Assembly: GCA_947628025.1 (NCBI GenBank)
Contig: CANQYH010000105.1
Location: forward strand, 1-9,480
DNA from: an uncultured Lachnospiraceae bacterium
GTDB taxonomy: Bacteria > Bacillota > Clostridia > Lachnospirales > Lachnospiraceae
DNA length: 9,480 nt
Direction: 5' to 3'
Part shown: positions 1-6,071 of the stretch, piece after piece
Numbering within the stretch: the stretch's first letter is position 1
How the letters are laid out: each line of letters opens with the position of its first letter
Translations under genes and position numbers: made by a program
Notes under the pieces: model-generated
Told to the model about the DNA's origin: nothing
Seen by the model: only the letters and a program-made list of their open reading frames with translations
Databases searched by the model: none

Positions 1-260
1 TCTGCGATCTTCAGTAATGTTTCTTCTTCGTGTTTGTCCATGCTTCTGTCTTTCCTTTCTCCATCTAAAATCTCTCCGATTTCCACAGTGTAAAACTTCG
101 ACATCTGAATAAGCAGATCAAAGTCCGGCATCATCGCGCCGTTTTCCCAGCGGGAAACGCTGCGGTTGGATACGCCCAGCATCTCCGCAAGCTGCTCCTG
201 CGTCAATGCTTTTTCACTGCGAAGCTCTTTAAGAAACTTTCCGACTTTTTGCTGATCCAT
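1..260 (-). CDS. XRE-family (Cro/C1-type) transcriptional regulator, 3' end outside window
   Basis: A DNA-binding regulator of the Cro/C1 helix-turn-helix class; 86 codons are visible and the gene continues past base 1. The protein begins MDQQKVGKFLKELRSEKALT. Residues about 6-60 form the HTH: TQEQLAEMLGVS is the first helix and turn, and NRSVSRWENG is the recognition helix. The following segment (LLIQMSKFYTVEIGEILDGE) is the usual end of the domain. An acidic and basic stretch (ERKDRSMDKHEEETLLKIA) follows, as in Firmicutes regulators that continue into a longer C-terminal region. The ATG at 258-260 is chosen because it is in frame with the HTH and preceded by GAAAGGGG. An upstream ATG at 295-297 is out of frame. 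The gene is divergent from the regulator at 647. GC content is near 48%, below the 60% or more of the large genes here. Family call is sure; target unknown. Confidence 0.88.
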   Translation of the reverse strand, partial: MDQQKVGKFLKELRSEKALTQEQLAEMLGVSNRSVSRWENGAMMPDFDLLIQMSKFYTVEIGEILDGERKDRSMDKHEEETLLKIA

Positions 261-297
261 GATGTGTTGATCCCCTTTCGTCTTTTTGCTGGTCCAT
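229..297 (-). other. Possible 22-codon upstream reading frame overlapping the regulator start
   Basis: The upstream repeat copy has its own ATG (295-297) behind a better ribosome site (AAAGGAGG) than the true start. It reads MDQQKDERGSTHHGSAKSRK, then V, S and a TAA at 229-231. The frame spans the start codon of the regulator (258-260) and ends 29 bases inside it. It could reduce or couple translation of the regulator, or it may simply be a by-product of the duplication. No family resemblance is visible beyond the copied first residues. Confidence 0.3.
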
Positions 298-317
298 GAT
301 GTGTCGGCCTCCTTTCG
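244..317 (-). repeat. Imperfect 37-bp tandem duplication carrying a ribosome site and start codon
   Basis: Bases 244-280 and 281-317 are adjacent 37-bp units that match at 31 of 37 positions by my alignment. On the minus strand each unit holds a purine-rich ribosome site (GAAAGGAGG in the upstream copy, GAAAGGGG in the downstream copy), then ACACATCATGGA and a CAGCAAAAAG stretch. The duplication therefore copied the initiation region and first codons of the regulator at 1-260. Because 37 is not a multiple of three, the two start codons are in different frames. Confidence 0.85.
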
Positions 318-534
318 CTTTCAGAATAGCGCATCGGGCGGGAAAAGTACAGGACAGAGGCTGAGAATGATGCCAATTCCACATAGACAAAGCCGCAAGA
401 AGCTTTAAATTTTTGGAAAAGCTTTGGAAATCTGGAAAGAAAAGATTGCCGGCGCGCCTGGCCGGGCATATTTTTTACGATTGCTGCGGAATGGATCTTT
501 CCGGGGCGAGTGAAGTACGGGAAAGAGAAGCATA
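318..534. other. Gene-free divergent spacer
   Basis: This is the bulk of the gap between the two divergent regulators. No coding frame with family features is visible on either strand. It must hold the promoter of the minus-strand regulator, but I found no convincing -35/-10 pair for it. Visible structure includes a short inverted repeat AAGCTTT/AAAGCTT at 400-406 and 418-424, and the hairpin with T-run at 447-476 listed separately. Confidence 0.5.
447..476 (+). terminator. Candidate intrinsic terminator with no obvious upstream gene
   Basis: TGCCGGC (447-453) can pair with GCCGGGCA (461-468) with one bulged G, around a 7-base loop. TATTTTTT follows at 469-476, so on the plus strand the hairpin has the form of an intrinsic terminator. 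No plus-strand gene precedes it in the window. It might end a short RNA or read-through antisense to the regulator at 1-260. The GC-rich sequence may also simply form a chance hairpin. Confidence 0.35.
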
Positions 535-585
535 AAAATCAAGCGGCGGTTGATTTTGCTCCAGTCTGCGTCCATTGAAATCAAT
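535..585. promoter_or_regulatory. Candidate operator: repeated AAATCAA/TTGATTT elements
   Basis: AAAATCAA (535-542) and TTGATTTT (550-557) form an 8-bp perfect inverted repeat with a 7-bp spacer. A second element, ATTGA-AA-TCAAT (574-585), covers the -35 box of the promoter at 575-603. AAATCAA recurs at 536-542 and 578-584, offset by 42 bp, close to four helical turns. Dyad sites over or just upstream of a promoter are typical for Cro/C1-type regulators, so autoregulation by the 647-1510 product is a reasonable guess. The divergent regulator is an alternative binder. Confidence 0.4.
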
Positions 586-603
586 TTGCAGGCGATTTAT
601 AAT
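575..603 (+). promoter_or_regulatory. Sigma-A-type promoter of the regulator-exporter operon
   Basis: TTGAAA (575-580) and a perfect TATAAT (598-603) are separated by 17 bp. Transcription should start near 609-612, leaving a leader of about 35 bases before the ATG at 647. The promoter also decides the gene start. An in-frame TTG at 575 would lengthen the protein by 24 residues but lies inside the -35 box, so it cannot be on this transcript. Confidence 0.85.
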
Positions 604-634
604 TGAACCGCAGCTTGATAAACAGATCGAACAC

Positions 635-641
635 AGGGAGG
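635..641 (+). promoter_or_regulatory. Ribosome binding site fixing the start at 647
   Basis: AGGGAGG lies 5 bases before the ATG at 647-649. It is the only strong ribosome site in the leader, and the protein then begins in register with the usual start of a Cro/C1 domain. This supports 647 over the upstream TTG. Confidence 0.8.
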
Positions 642-646
642 AAAAC

Positions 647-1510
647 ATGGATATTGCCATAATCAGCAGCCAGATACAGAAATTCAGGAAACAGCTGGGT
701 ATGACCCAGAAAGAGCTGGGCGCGGCGATCGGAGTCAGCACCCAGGCGGTGTCTCAGTGGGAAAACGGCGGCGCGCCGGATGTAGCGCTGCTGCCCGCGA
801 TCGCGGACAAGCTGGGCGTCACGGTGGACGCGCTTTTCGGACGCGAGGGAGGAGAAGTGCGGGACATGACGGAGACGCTGACCGGGTGGCTGCGTTCAAA
901 GACAAAAGACAGGCGGTTTTCGGATCTGACGCGGCTTTTGTGGGAGGCCGCCATGCGTATGGTCGTAGGCGGCAGCGGACCCAGGATCGAATACCCCAAG
1001 AGCTGCCGCCTTTATGACGGGGACCTGGCTGATGGGATACTGCTGCGGCTGATCGTGCAGACGGACGACGGGTCCATCGTAGGGGTGGGCGCAGAGGATA
1101 TGTCCTATATGTGTGTGTTTCCGAAGCCGGAAGCGGGATTTGACGCGTTTCTTTTATCCAGCGACGTTTACCGGGAACTGTTTTCGGTTTTGTGCCTGCC
1201 CGGGGCGCTGGAGCTTCTCCGGTGGTTCAGCGGGACGGCCAAACACAGGCTTTTTGCCGTCGGGGCCGCGGCGAAACGTGCCGGGGTCGGTCTGGAGGAC
1301 GCGAAGAATGCGTTGGAAGCCATGACGAAAGCGGGAATTTTCACGAGCCGCGAGCTGGAACTGGAGGACGGGCCCGTGACAGCTTACATGCTGGAGGACG
1401 ATTCGGCCGTGGTGCCGTTTTTGCAGTTTGCCGGCTGGCTCCGGGGTGAACTGTCCATGACGTATCGGGACGAGCGCACGAGCGCAGGTTACGCGAAATG
1501 GGGGAAGTGA
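647..1510 (+). CDS. XRE-family regulator with a C-terminal effector-like region (287 aa)
   Basis: A cytoplasmic DNA-binding regulator, probably controlling its own operon. Residues about 7-64 are a Cro/C1 helix-turn-helix: MTQKELGAAIGVS then TQAVSQWENG as recognition helix, followed by LLPAIADKLGVTVDALFG. Residues about 75-190 are a mixed helix/strand region I do not recognise. Residues about 195-265 (from KHRLFAVGAAAKRAG through DAKNALEAMTKAGIF) resemble a second, winged-helix-like unit. At 287 aa it is far longer than a bare Cro/C1 repressor, so the C-terminal part may sense a ligand or mediate oligomerisation. The exporter ATG follows 6 bases after the stop, so the two are co-transcribed and probably translationally coupled. 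A plausible role is control of the exporter in response to its substrate. The HTH call is firm; the effector function is inferred. Confidence 0.88.
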   Translation: MDIAIISSQIQKFRKQLGMTQKELGAAIGVSTQAVSQWENGGAPDVALLPAIADKLGVTVDALFGREGGEVRDMTETLTGWLRSKTKDRRFSDLTRLLWEAAMRMVVGGSGPRIEYPKSCRLYDGDLADGILLRLIVQTDDGSIVGVGAEDMSYMCVFPKPEAGFDAFLLSSDVYRELFSVLCLPGALELLRWFSGTAKHRLFAVGAAAKRAGVGLEDAKNALEAMTKAGIFTSRELELEDGPVTAYMLEDDSAVVPFLQFAGWLRGELSMTYRDERTSAGYAKWGK

Positions 1511-1516
1511 TAAGAG

Positions 1517-3232
1517 ATGAGAAAGAATGATTCCGCCCGGCCGTATATCCGGGCGTTTTACAGGAAAAACCATCTGCGTTTCCTGGCCGCGGCGGTCCTG
1601 GGAAGCGCGATGCAGCTGGAGATTTTGTTTGTTTCCTGGGTTTTGGGAGAAGTGCTGGATGTGATCGCGGCCGGGGACGCCGGGAGGCTGTGGGAGGTGC
1701 TGCGTCTCGTCGCCGTCTCGGCGGCTGTCATGCTGGCGGTGAATCTTATGTATGAACGGCTTCGCGCGGAATGTTTGCGCCGGGCGGCGGTGCAGTACAA
1801 GGAAGCGGCCTTTGCGGCCATTTCCCGGAAGTCCATCCATGCGTTTTCCAGGGAGAATACAGGGCGGTATATCGCCTTGCTGACGAGCGACGCGGAAAAG
1901 ATACAGGAAAATTATCTGGCCGCCGCGCTCTGGCTGATCCCCCAGCCCTTTTTGATCCTGGGGATGCTGTGGATGATGCTGCGGCTGAGTCCAATGCTCA
2001 CGCTGGCGACGCTCTTCTTCCTGTTCCTGCCCGTCGCGGGGGCCATGGCCCTGGCGTCGGAGCTGACCCGGCGGGAGCGGGCGGCCAGCGACGTCAACGA
2101 GCGTTTTGTCGGGAAGATAAAGGATCTGCTTTCCGGCTTTTCCGTTATCAAGAGTTTTAAGGCGGAGCAAGAGACGGGGCGGGTTTTCGCGGCCGAAAAC
2201 GCCGCTCTTGAAAACGGGCGGTTTCGCAGCCGATGGTGGGAGGGATTGCTGGGCAGCACGGCGCAGGCGCTGGGCCTTGTGACGCAGTTCGGCATTTTCT
2301 TTACCGGCGCGTATCTGTCCCTCGTCCGCGGCAGCGTCACCGCCGGTACGGTGCTGATTTTTGTCAATCTCAGCGGGAACCTGCTGAATCCCGTCCAAAC
2401 GATGCCAAAATATCTGGCGGCGCGCAGGGCGGCGCGGGGGCTGATCGGGAAGCTGGCGGATATGGCGCAGGAGAATGGGTCCCGCACGGGCGAAACGGTG
2501 GAACCGGCGGTGCGGGATTCCATTTCACTGGAACATCTGACGTTCGGCTACGAGCCGGGCAGGCCGGTCCTGAAAGATTTGAATCTCCGTTTAGCGGCCG
2601 GGAAGAAATATGCCCTGGTGGGTGCCTCCGGTTCCGGCAAGAGCACGCTTTTGAATCTCCTTATGGGCGCTTACGACGGGTATGAGGGTCATCTCACCGT
2701 GGACGGCCGGGAGATCCGCGATATAGATCCCGACAGTCTCTACGATCTGATGAGCCTGATCGAACAAAACGTATTCATTTTTGACGATACGCTTCGGCGG
2801 AATATCACGATGTTCCGGGAATTTCCGGCGGCGGAGGTGGAGAACGCCGCGGAGCGGGCGGGACTTTCCGAACTGATGCGCGGCCGCGGCGCAGATTACC
2901 CATGCGGCGAGAACGGTTCCGGGCTTTCCGGCGGAGAGCGGCAGAGGATCTCCATCGCACGGGCCCTGCTGCGGAAAACGCCGGTGCTGCTGCTGGACGA
3001 GGCCACGGCGGCGCTGGACAATCAGACGGCGTTTTCGGTCACCGAGTCGATCCTGGAGCTGGAGGGACTGACGCGGCTCGTCGTGACCCACCGCCTGGAG
3101 GAAGCGCTTCTTTCAAAATATGATGAGATCTTTGTCCTGCGCGACGGCAGGCTGACGGAGCGGGGAACGTTCGATCAGCTGATGGACGGAAAAGGATATT
3201 TTTACTCTCTTTATACCATCGGAAATGTGTGA
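1517..3232 (+). CDS. ABC exporter half-transporter, fused membrane and ATPase domains (571 aa)
   Basis: A type-IV-fold (MsbA/LmrA-like) ABC exporter in the cytoplasmic membrane, expected to act as a homodimer because no second half is adjacent. Residues about 1-320 are the six-helix membrane domain; hydrophobic stretches include LRFLAAAVLGSAMQLEILFV and FFLFLPVAGAMALA. Residues about 338-571 are the nucleotide-binding domain. It has Walker A GASGSGKST at 369-377, Q-loop Gln in LIEQNVF, signature LSGGERQ at 470-476, Walker B VLLLDE at 490-495 with catalytic Glu495, D-loop ALD, and H-loop His525 in VTHR. All catalytic elements are intact, and length is normal for the family. The ribosome site is weak (purine-rich GGGGAAG within the preceding stop region), which fits translational coupling to the regulator. 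Substrate cannot be read from sequence; drugs, peptides or lipids are possible. There is no peptidase-C39 domain. Confidence 0.93.
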   Translation: MRKNDSARPYIRAFYRKNHLRFLAAAVLGSAMQLEILFVSWVLGEVLDVIAAGDAGRLWEVLRLVAVSAAVMLAVNLMYERLRAECLRRAAVQYKEAAFAAISRKSIHAFSRENTGRYIALLTSDAEKIQENYLAAALWLIPQPFLILGMLWMMLRLSPMLTLATLFFLFLPVAGAMALASELTRRERAASDVNERFVGKIKDLLSGFSVIKSFKAEQETGRVFAAENAALENGRFRSRWWEGLLGSTAQALGLVTQFGIFFTGAYLSLVRGSVTAGTVLIFVNLSGNLLNPVQTMPKYLAARRAARGLIGKLADMAQENGSRTGETVEPAVRDSISLEHLTFGYEPGRPVLKDLNLRLAAGKKYALVGASGSGKSTLLNLLMGAYDGYEGHLTVDGREIRDIDPDSLYDLMSLIEQNVFIFDDTLRRNITMFREFPAAEVENAAERAGLSELMRGRGADYPCGENGSGLSGGERQRISIARALLRKTPVLLLDEATAALDNQTAFSVTESILELEGLTRLVVTHRLEEALLSKYDEIFVLRDGRLTERGTFDQLMDGKGYFYSLYTIGNV

Positions 3233-3238
3233 TTGATG

Positions 3239-3281
3239 AAAAAAGGCTGACGCTTCTTCGTGGGGGAGCGTCGGCCTTTTG
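3239..3281. terminator. Bidirectional intrinsic terminator
   Basis: AAAAGGCTGACGCT (3241-3254) pairs with AGCGTCGGCCTTTT (3267-3280) over 14 positions with a single G-T wobble, around a 12-base loop. It starts 8 bases after the exporter stop. The plus strand ends in TTTT and the minus strand in TTTTTT. It can therefore end the regulator-exporter operon and also stop transcripts arriving from the convergent gene at 3441-3683. Confidence 0.88.
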
Positions 3282-3300
3282 TAGTTTGCCCGCCATACCT

Positions 3301-3329
3301 GCAATGGTCCCGTGGTCGGGAGGTATTGC
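3301..3329. repeat. Imperfect hairpin in the convergent spacer
   Basis: GCAAT (3301-3305) and ATTGC (3325-3329) enclose TCCCG (3308-3312) and CGGGA (3317-3321). This gives two 5-bp stems, an asymmetric internal loop and a TGGT loop. No T-run follows on either strand, so it is not an obvious terminator. The remainder of 3282-3440 shows nothing I can name. Confidence 0.4.
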
Positions 3330-3440
3330 GTTTGCCAGCCGCATTCATTCCAAATTCCTTTTTGCGTCCACTTTCAGGCAACGGCTGGAACGAATTTAGA
3401 AGAATTTCTGCTCGATCGGCTTTCGTTTCGGGCAGACGGT

Positions 3441-3683
3441 CTATTCGATCTCAAATTCCATGTTTGTGAATTCTTCCGAGTCAAACAGCTCGCTGATCGT
3501 GATATCCAGTCCGTTGCATATTTTTGCAATCGTGAATACGCCCGGATTCTTCGTTGAACAGTGAAGAATGTGCATCAGGGTATTCAGAGGAACCGTGGAG
3601 CGGTAAGACAGTGCGTAGTAACTCATCCGGCGTAGTTTGCAGTAATACATAATGCGGTTGGCCAGTATCTTTTGTTCGTTCAC
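3441..3683 (-). CDS. Small XRE-type HTH regulator (80 aa)
   Basis: A compact DNA-binding protein made almost entirely of one Cro/C1-type domain. Residues about 5-66 cover it: ILANRIMYYCKLRRMS, then YYALSYRSTVPLNTLMHILH (helix-turn-helix), then PGVFTIAKICNGLDITISELF, which is the conserved closing helices. It ends with an acidic tail (EEFTNMEFEIE). The start is GTG at 3681-3683, with GGAAGGGA nine bases upstream; the ATG at 3691-3693 is in another frame. It lies 93 bases downstream of the histidine kinase stop on the same strand, so it may be a third gene of that operon or have its own promoter. GC content over sampled lines is about 43-50%, clearly below its neighbours, which hints at separate origin. 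The 20-bp palindrome at 3742-3761 is a natural operator candidate. Family is fairly sure; target unknown. Confidence 0.82.
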   Translation of the reverse strand: MNEQKILANRIMYYCKLRRMSYYALSYRSTVPLNTLMHILHCSTKNPGVFTIAKICNGLDITISELFDSEEFTNMEFEIE

Positions 3684-3741
3684 GTATTAACATCCCTTCC
3701 GTATATTTTTACGTTAAGGATATTACTTTTTTACTGGCAAG

Positions 3742-3761
3742 TACTTCCATATATGGAAGTA
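3742..3761. promoter_or_regulatory. Perfect 20-bp palindrome, candidate operator
   Basis: TACTTCCATATATGGAAGTA is a perfect palindrome in the AT-rich gap between the kinase stop and the small regulator start. ATATGGAA is repeated 10 bp further on (3751-3758 and 3761-3768). No T-run follows on either strand, so a terminator is unlikely. The position, 58 bases upstream of the GTG on the minus strand, suits control of the small HTH gene. A weak TAATAT (3720-3725, minus) could be a -10, but no good -35 is seen. Confidence 0.55.
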
Positions 3762-3776
3762 TATGGAAAAACATTT

Positions 3777-5150
3777 TTATTTTGCCGGAAGCTGCAGCGT
3801 AAAGCAGCATCCGCCGCCGGGGGCGTCGGCCACGGTGAGGGAGCCGCCGTGGAGACGGGCCAGCTCAAGCGCGATGCTCAGTCCCAGTCCGAAGTGGGCT
3901 TTGTCGCTGCGGGAAGCGTCCGCACGGTAGAAGCGGTCGAAGATGTGGGGTTTGACGGCGTCGGGGATTCCGGGGCCCTGGTCCAGGACGCGCAGGACGA
4001 AAGCGTGGGCCGCTTCCGCACGGATCCGGATCGTTTTGCCCGCGGGAGAATAGGTCAGCGCGTTGTCCAGGAGGATAAAGGAGATCTGCTTGATCCGTTC
4101 CGCGTCGACGTGCAGGGCAGGCAGGGACTGTTTGGGCAGCTCCAGCCGCAGAGAAACGTCTTTCTGACGGCAGAGCGGTTCGTAGGTTTCATACACTTCG
4201 ATCAGCAGCGTGTCCATGTCGGTCTCCGCGGCCCGCAGTTCCCAGCGTTTGGCATCGGCGGAGGCTAAGAGCAGCATATCGTCGATGAGGCGGGACATGC
4301 GGGAACATTCGCTCTCAAACGTATCCAGGATCGATGCGGGGAGAGAGGGAGCGGCGTCCGGATCTTTGGCGGGGCGGTCCGCAGCGCCGGACGTCTGGGC
4401 GATCCGCAGCGCGGCGGCTCCCGACTGCAGAACGGCCAGGGGAGAACGCAGTTCGTGGGACGCGGCGGCGATGAATTCCGCCTGCCTGCGCCTGCTTTCC
4501 GCCACCGGTTTTAAGGACCAGCCGACGAACTGCCGGCTGATAAGGAAAAGCGCCGCGATGCCTAAGATTTCCAGCAGGCATAGCTGGAGAATCGACCGGC
4601 GCAGGGCGAGCAGGAGCGGGGGACGGTACATGATCAGACATAGGCTGCGCACCATAGTCCCGCGGGTCAAAACCAGCATCTTGGCGTGGTAGGTCTCACC
4701 GGCCGCGCCCTCCAGATAAAACAGAGAGCTGCTGACGGAGGAGGCGGAGATAGGAGGCGAAGCGGAACGGATCCCCTCGGCCGCGGCCAGTTCTTTGGCC
4801 TTTTGGATCAATTCCTGGCGGCTGGTCGGCGCGGACCAGGAGCCGGGATAAAGAAGAGCCGTACCGTTTTCTTCGATATGAATGATAGCCTGATGGGCGG
4901 CTTCCGTCTGAGCCAGAAAGCTCTGGGAGATCATCGTATCGGACTGCAGACGGGTCGTCAGGGAAGTGAACAGTTCATAAAAATTGTCTGCCTGGCGCTG
5001 TCTGGTTTCCTGGAGCCGTATGATAAAAAAACTGATCATGACCAATGTGAGGATCAGGGATGTGGTAACGGTATAAAGTCCGGTCAGACGGCGGCGCAGC
5101 AGGACTAGGGACGTGTCCCCCAGGCCGGCGTTTTTATCATTTTTTTTCAT
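3777..5150 (-). CDS. Membrane sensor histidine kinase, HisKA/HATPase type (457 aa)
   Basis: The sensor of a two-component system, autophosphorylating on His and passing phosphate to the response regulator encoded upstream at 5258-5956. Transmembrane helix 1 is at about residues 24-44 and helix 2 at about 186-207. The roughly 140 residues between them face outside and contain no cysteine. I see no clear HAMP domain; a short linker (GWSLKPVAESRRRQAEF) leads straight into the H-box AASHELRSPL with His232. The catalytic domain has N-box Asn363 (LLDNALTYSP), G1 DQGPGIP at 390-396, F-box FDRFYRAD, and G2 GLGLS at 421-425. All are intact. A polar Ala/Pro/Asp-rich insert at about 250-271 separates the two HisKA helices. 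The start has GAGGG six to seven bases upstream. Ligand unknown; the nearby solute-binding lipoprotein suggests a nutrient signal. Confidence 0.93.
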   Translation of the reverse strand: MKKNDKNAGLGDTSLVLLRRRLTGLYTVTTSLILTLVMISFFIIRLQETRQRQADNFYELFTSLTTRLQSDTMISQSFLAQTEAAHQAIIHIEENGTALLYPGSWSAPTSRQELIQKAKELAAAEGIRSASPPISASSVSSSLFYLEGAAGETYHAKMLVLTRGTMVRSLCLIMYRPPLLLALRRSILQLCLLEILGIAALFLISRQFVGWSLKPVAESRRRQAEFIAAASHELRSPLAVLQSGAAALRIAQTSGAADRPAKDPDAAPSLPASILDTFESECSRMSRLIDDMLLLASADAKRWELRAAETDMDTLLIEVYETYEPLCRQKDVSLRLELPKQSLPALHVDAERIKQISFILLDNALTYSPAGKTIRIRAEAAHAFVLRVLDQGPGIPDAVKPHIFDRFYRADASRSDKAHFGLGLSIALELARLHGGSLTVADAPGGGCCFTLQLPAK

Positions 5151-5175
5151 GGGAATCCCTCGTTGGATGGTTTGG

Positions 5176-5215
5176 CGGCAGGAAGCGCGATCGGATCGGT
5201 CCGCGCATCCTGCCG
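5176..5215 (-). other. Long hairpin between response regulator and kinase genes
   Basis: CGGCAGGA (5176-5183) pairs with TCCTGCCG (5208-5215). After an A/A mismatch, GCGCG (5185-5189) pairs with CGCGC (5202-5206). This leaves a 12-base loop: 13 pairs in a 40-base element. It sits in the 107-base gap between the regulator stop and the kinase start in the shared transcript. No T-run follows on the minus strand, so it is not a standard terminator. A role in mRNA processing, stability or lowering kinase output is possible but inferred. Confidence 0.6.
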
Positions 5216-5257
5216 GTTATTGCTGGACGGTCCTGTAAAGCGGGCGGCAAGGCTGTC

Positions 5258-5956
5258 TCACCCTTTTCTGGCGGGAGCGTCCGCGGCTGCCTCCAGCTGG
5301 TAGCCTACGCCGTGGATCGTCGTCAGTTTCACCGGAGCGTGCAGGGAGGCCAGACGGCGGCGCAGGAAATAGATGTAATTGTCCAGGTTCCCGTCCTCTA
5401 CTTCGGCGGCGGAGCCCCAGACATAGGAAAGGATGCGGGCACGGGGCAGGGTCTGGCCGGGATTGCGCAGGAAGCATTCCAAAAGGGAAGATTCCCGCCG
5501 GGACAGGTTCAGAGAAGCGTCCCCGTAGGTGAGCAGACGTTTCTCCGGTTCCAGGGAAAGTCCGAACGCCGCCGGTCGCGCCGGGTCCCGCATCCGGCCA
5601 GGTCTTCGGGTGACGGCGCGGATCCGTGCCATCAGCTCCTCCACGGCGAAGGGTTTCACCAGATAATCGTCGGCGCCCGCGTCCAGTCCGTCCACCCGGT
5701 CGCCCAGTCCGTTCAGGGCCGTCGCCAGGATCACGGGCGTCTCGACGCCCTGCCGCCGCAGGCTCTGCAGCATGGTCAGGCCGTCGATCTGCGGGAGCAT
5801 CCGGTCTAAGAGGATCACGTCGTAGGCCTGGGTCCGGGCGGCGAAGAGGCCGTCGTCGCCGCTGTGGCAGCATTCCGTTTCGTAGCCGTTTGCCTGAAGC
5901 GCCAGGCAGATGTTCCGGCAGAGATCTTTATCGTCTTCGATCATTAAGATGCGCAT
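5258..5956 (-). CDS. OmpR/PhoB-family response regulator (232 aa)
   Basis: The cytoplasmic partner of the kinase at 3777-5150. Residues 1-118 are the receiver domain: acidic pair Asp8/Asp9 in IEDDKD, phospho-acceptor Asp51 in ILLDRMLPQIDG, Thr79 in ILATAL, and Lys101 in YLVKPF. Residues about 127-224 are the OmpR-type winged helix, recognisable by LNLSRRESSLLECFLRNPGQ, then VWG, then NLDNYIYFLRRRL, then LTTIHGVGYQLE. Length is typical. The ATG at 5954-5956 is preceded by AAAGGA eight bases upstream. It is first in its operon and divergent from the transporter operon at 6176. OmpR-family proteins bind pairs of direct repeats about 11 bp apart, and the spacer 5957-6175 contains exactly such a pair (TTAGAGA). 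I infer that it controls both directions. Confidence 0.95.
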   Translation of the reverse strand: MRILMIEDDKDLCRNICLALQANGYETECCHSGDDGLFAARTQAYDVILLDRMLPQIDGLTMLQSLRRQGVETPVILATALNGLGDRVDGLDAGADDYLVKPFAVEELMARIRAVTRRPGRMRDPARPAAFGLSLEPEKRLLTYGDASLNLSRRESSLLECFLRNPGQTLPRARILSYVWGSAAEVEDGNLDNYIYFLRRRLASLHAPVKLTTIHGVGYQLEAAADAPARKG

Positions 5957-6071
5957 GGTTTCGTTCCTTTCTTTCCGAATGCGGCGTCCGGGCGGTTATG
6001 CCTCTGTATGAATGGGGGCAGCCGCCGCAGGTCGCCGGTTTCCGCGGGCTTTCCGCGCGTACTTTTAGTTT

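Noticed and set aside
575..646. Upstream TTG start extending the 647 regulator by 24 residues
   Set aside because: The TTG is part of the -35 hexamer and precedes the expected transcription start; the ribosome site at 635-641 supports 647.
1154..2398. 414-codon open frame on the minus strand
   Set aside because: It lies antisense to the regulator and exporter, whose motifs are intact. Its protein is rich in Arg, Gln, His and Pro with no domain, as expected of a GC-rich shadow frame.
3481..3693. 70-codon minus-strand frame starting at the ATG of 3691-3693
   Set aside because: It is out of frame with the HTH protein and has no domain. The ATG lies only two bases from GGAAGGGA, too close, whereas the GTG has normal spacing.
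3742..3761. Palindrome read as a terminator for the kinase gene
   Set aside because: The stem is AT-rich and no T-run follows in the minus direction, so an operator is the better reading.
3672..4268. 198-codon plus-strand frame
   Set aside because: It is antisense to the catalytic domain of the kinase, with no motif, and starts in the AT-rich spacer without a ribosome site.
5217..5873. 218-codon minus-strand frame overlapping the response regulator
   Set aside because: It shares the strand but is out of frame with the response regulator. It is Arg/Pro/Gly-rich, while the true frame carries all receiver and winged-helix residues.
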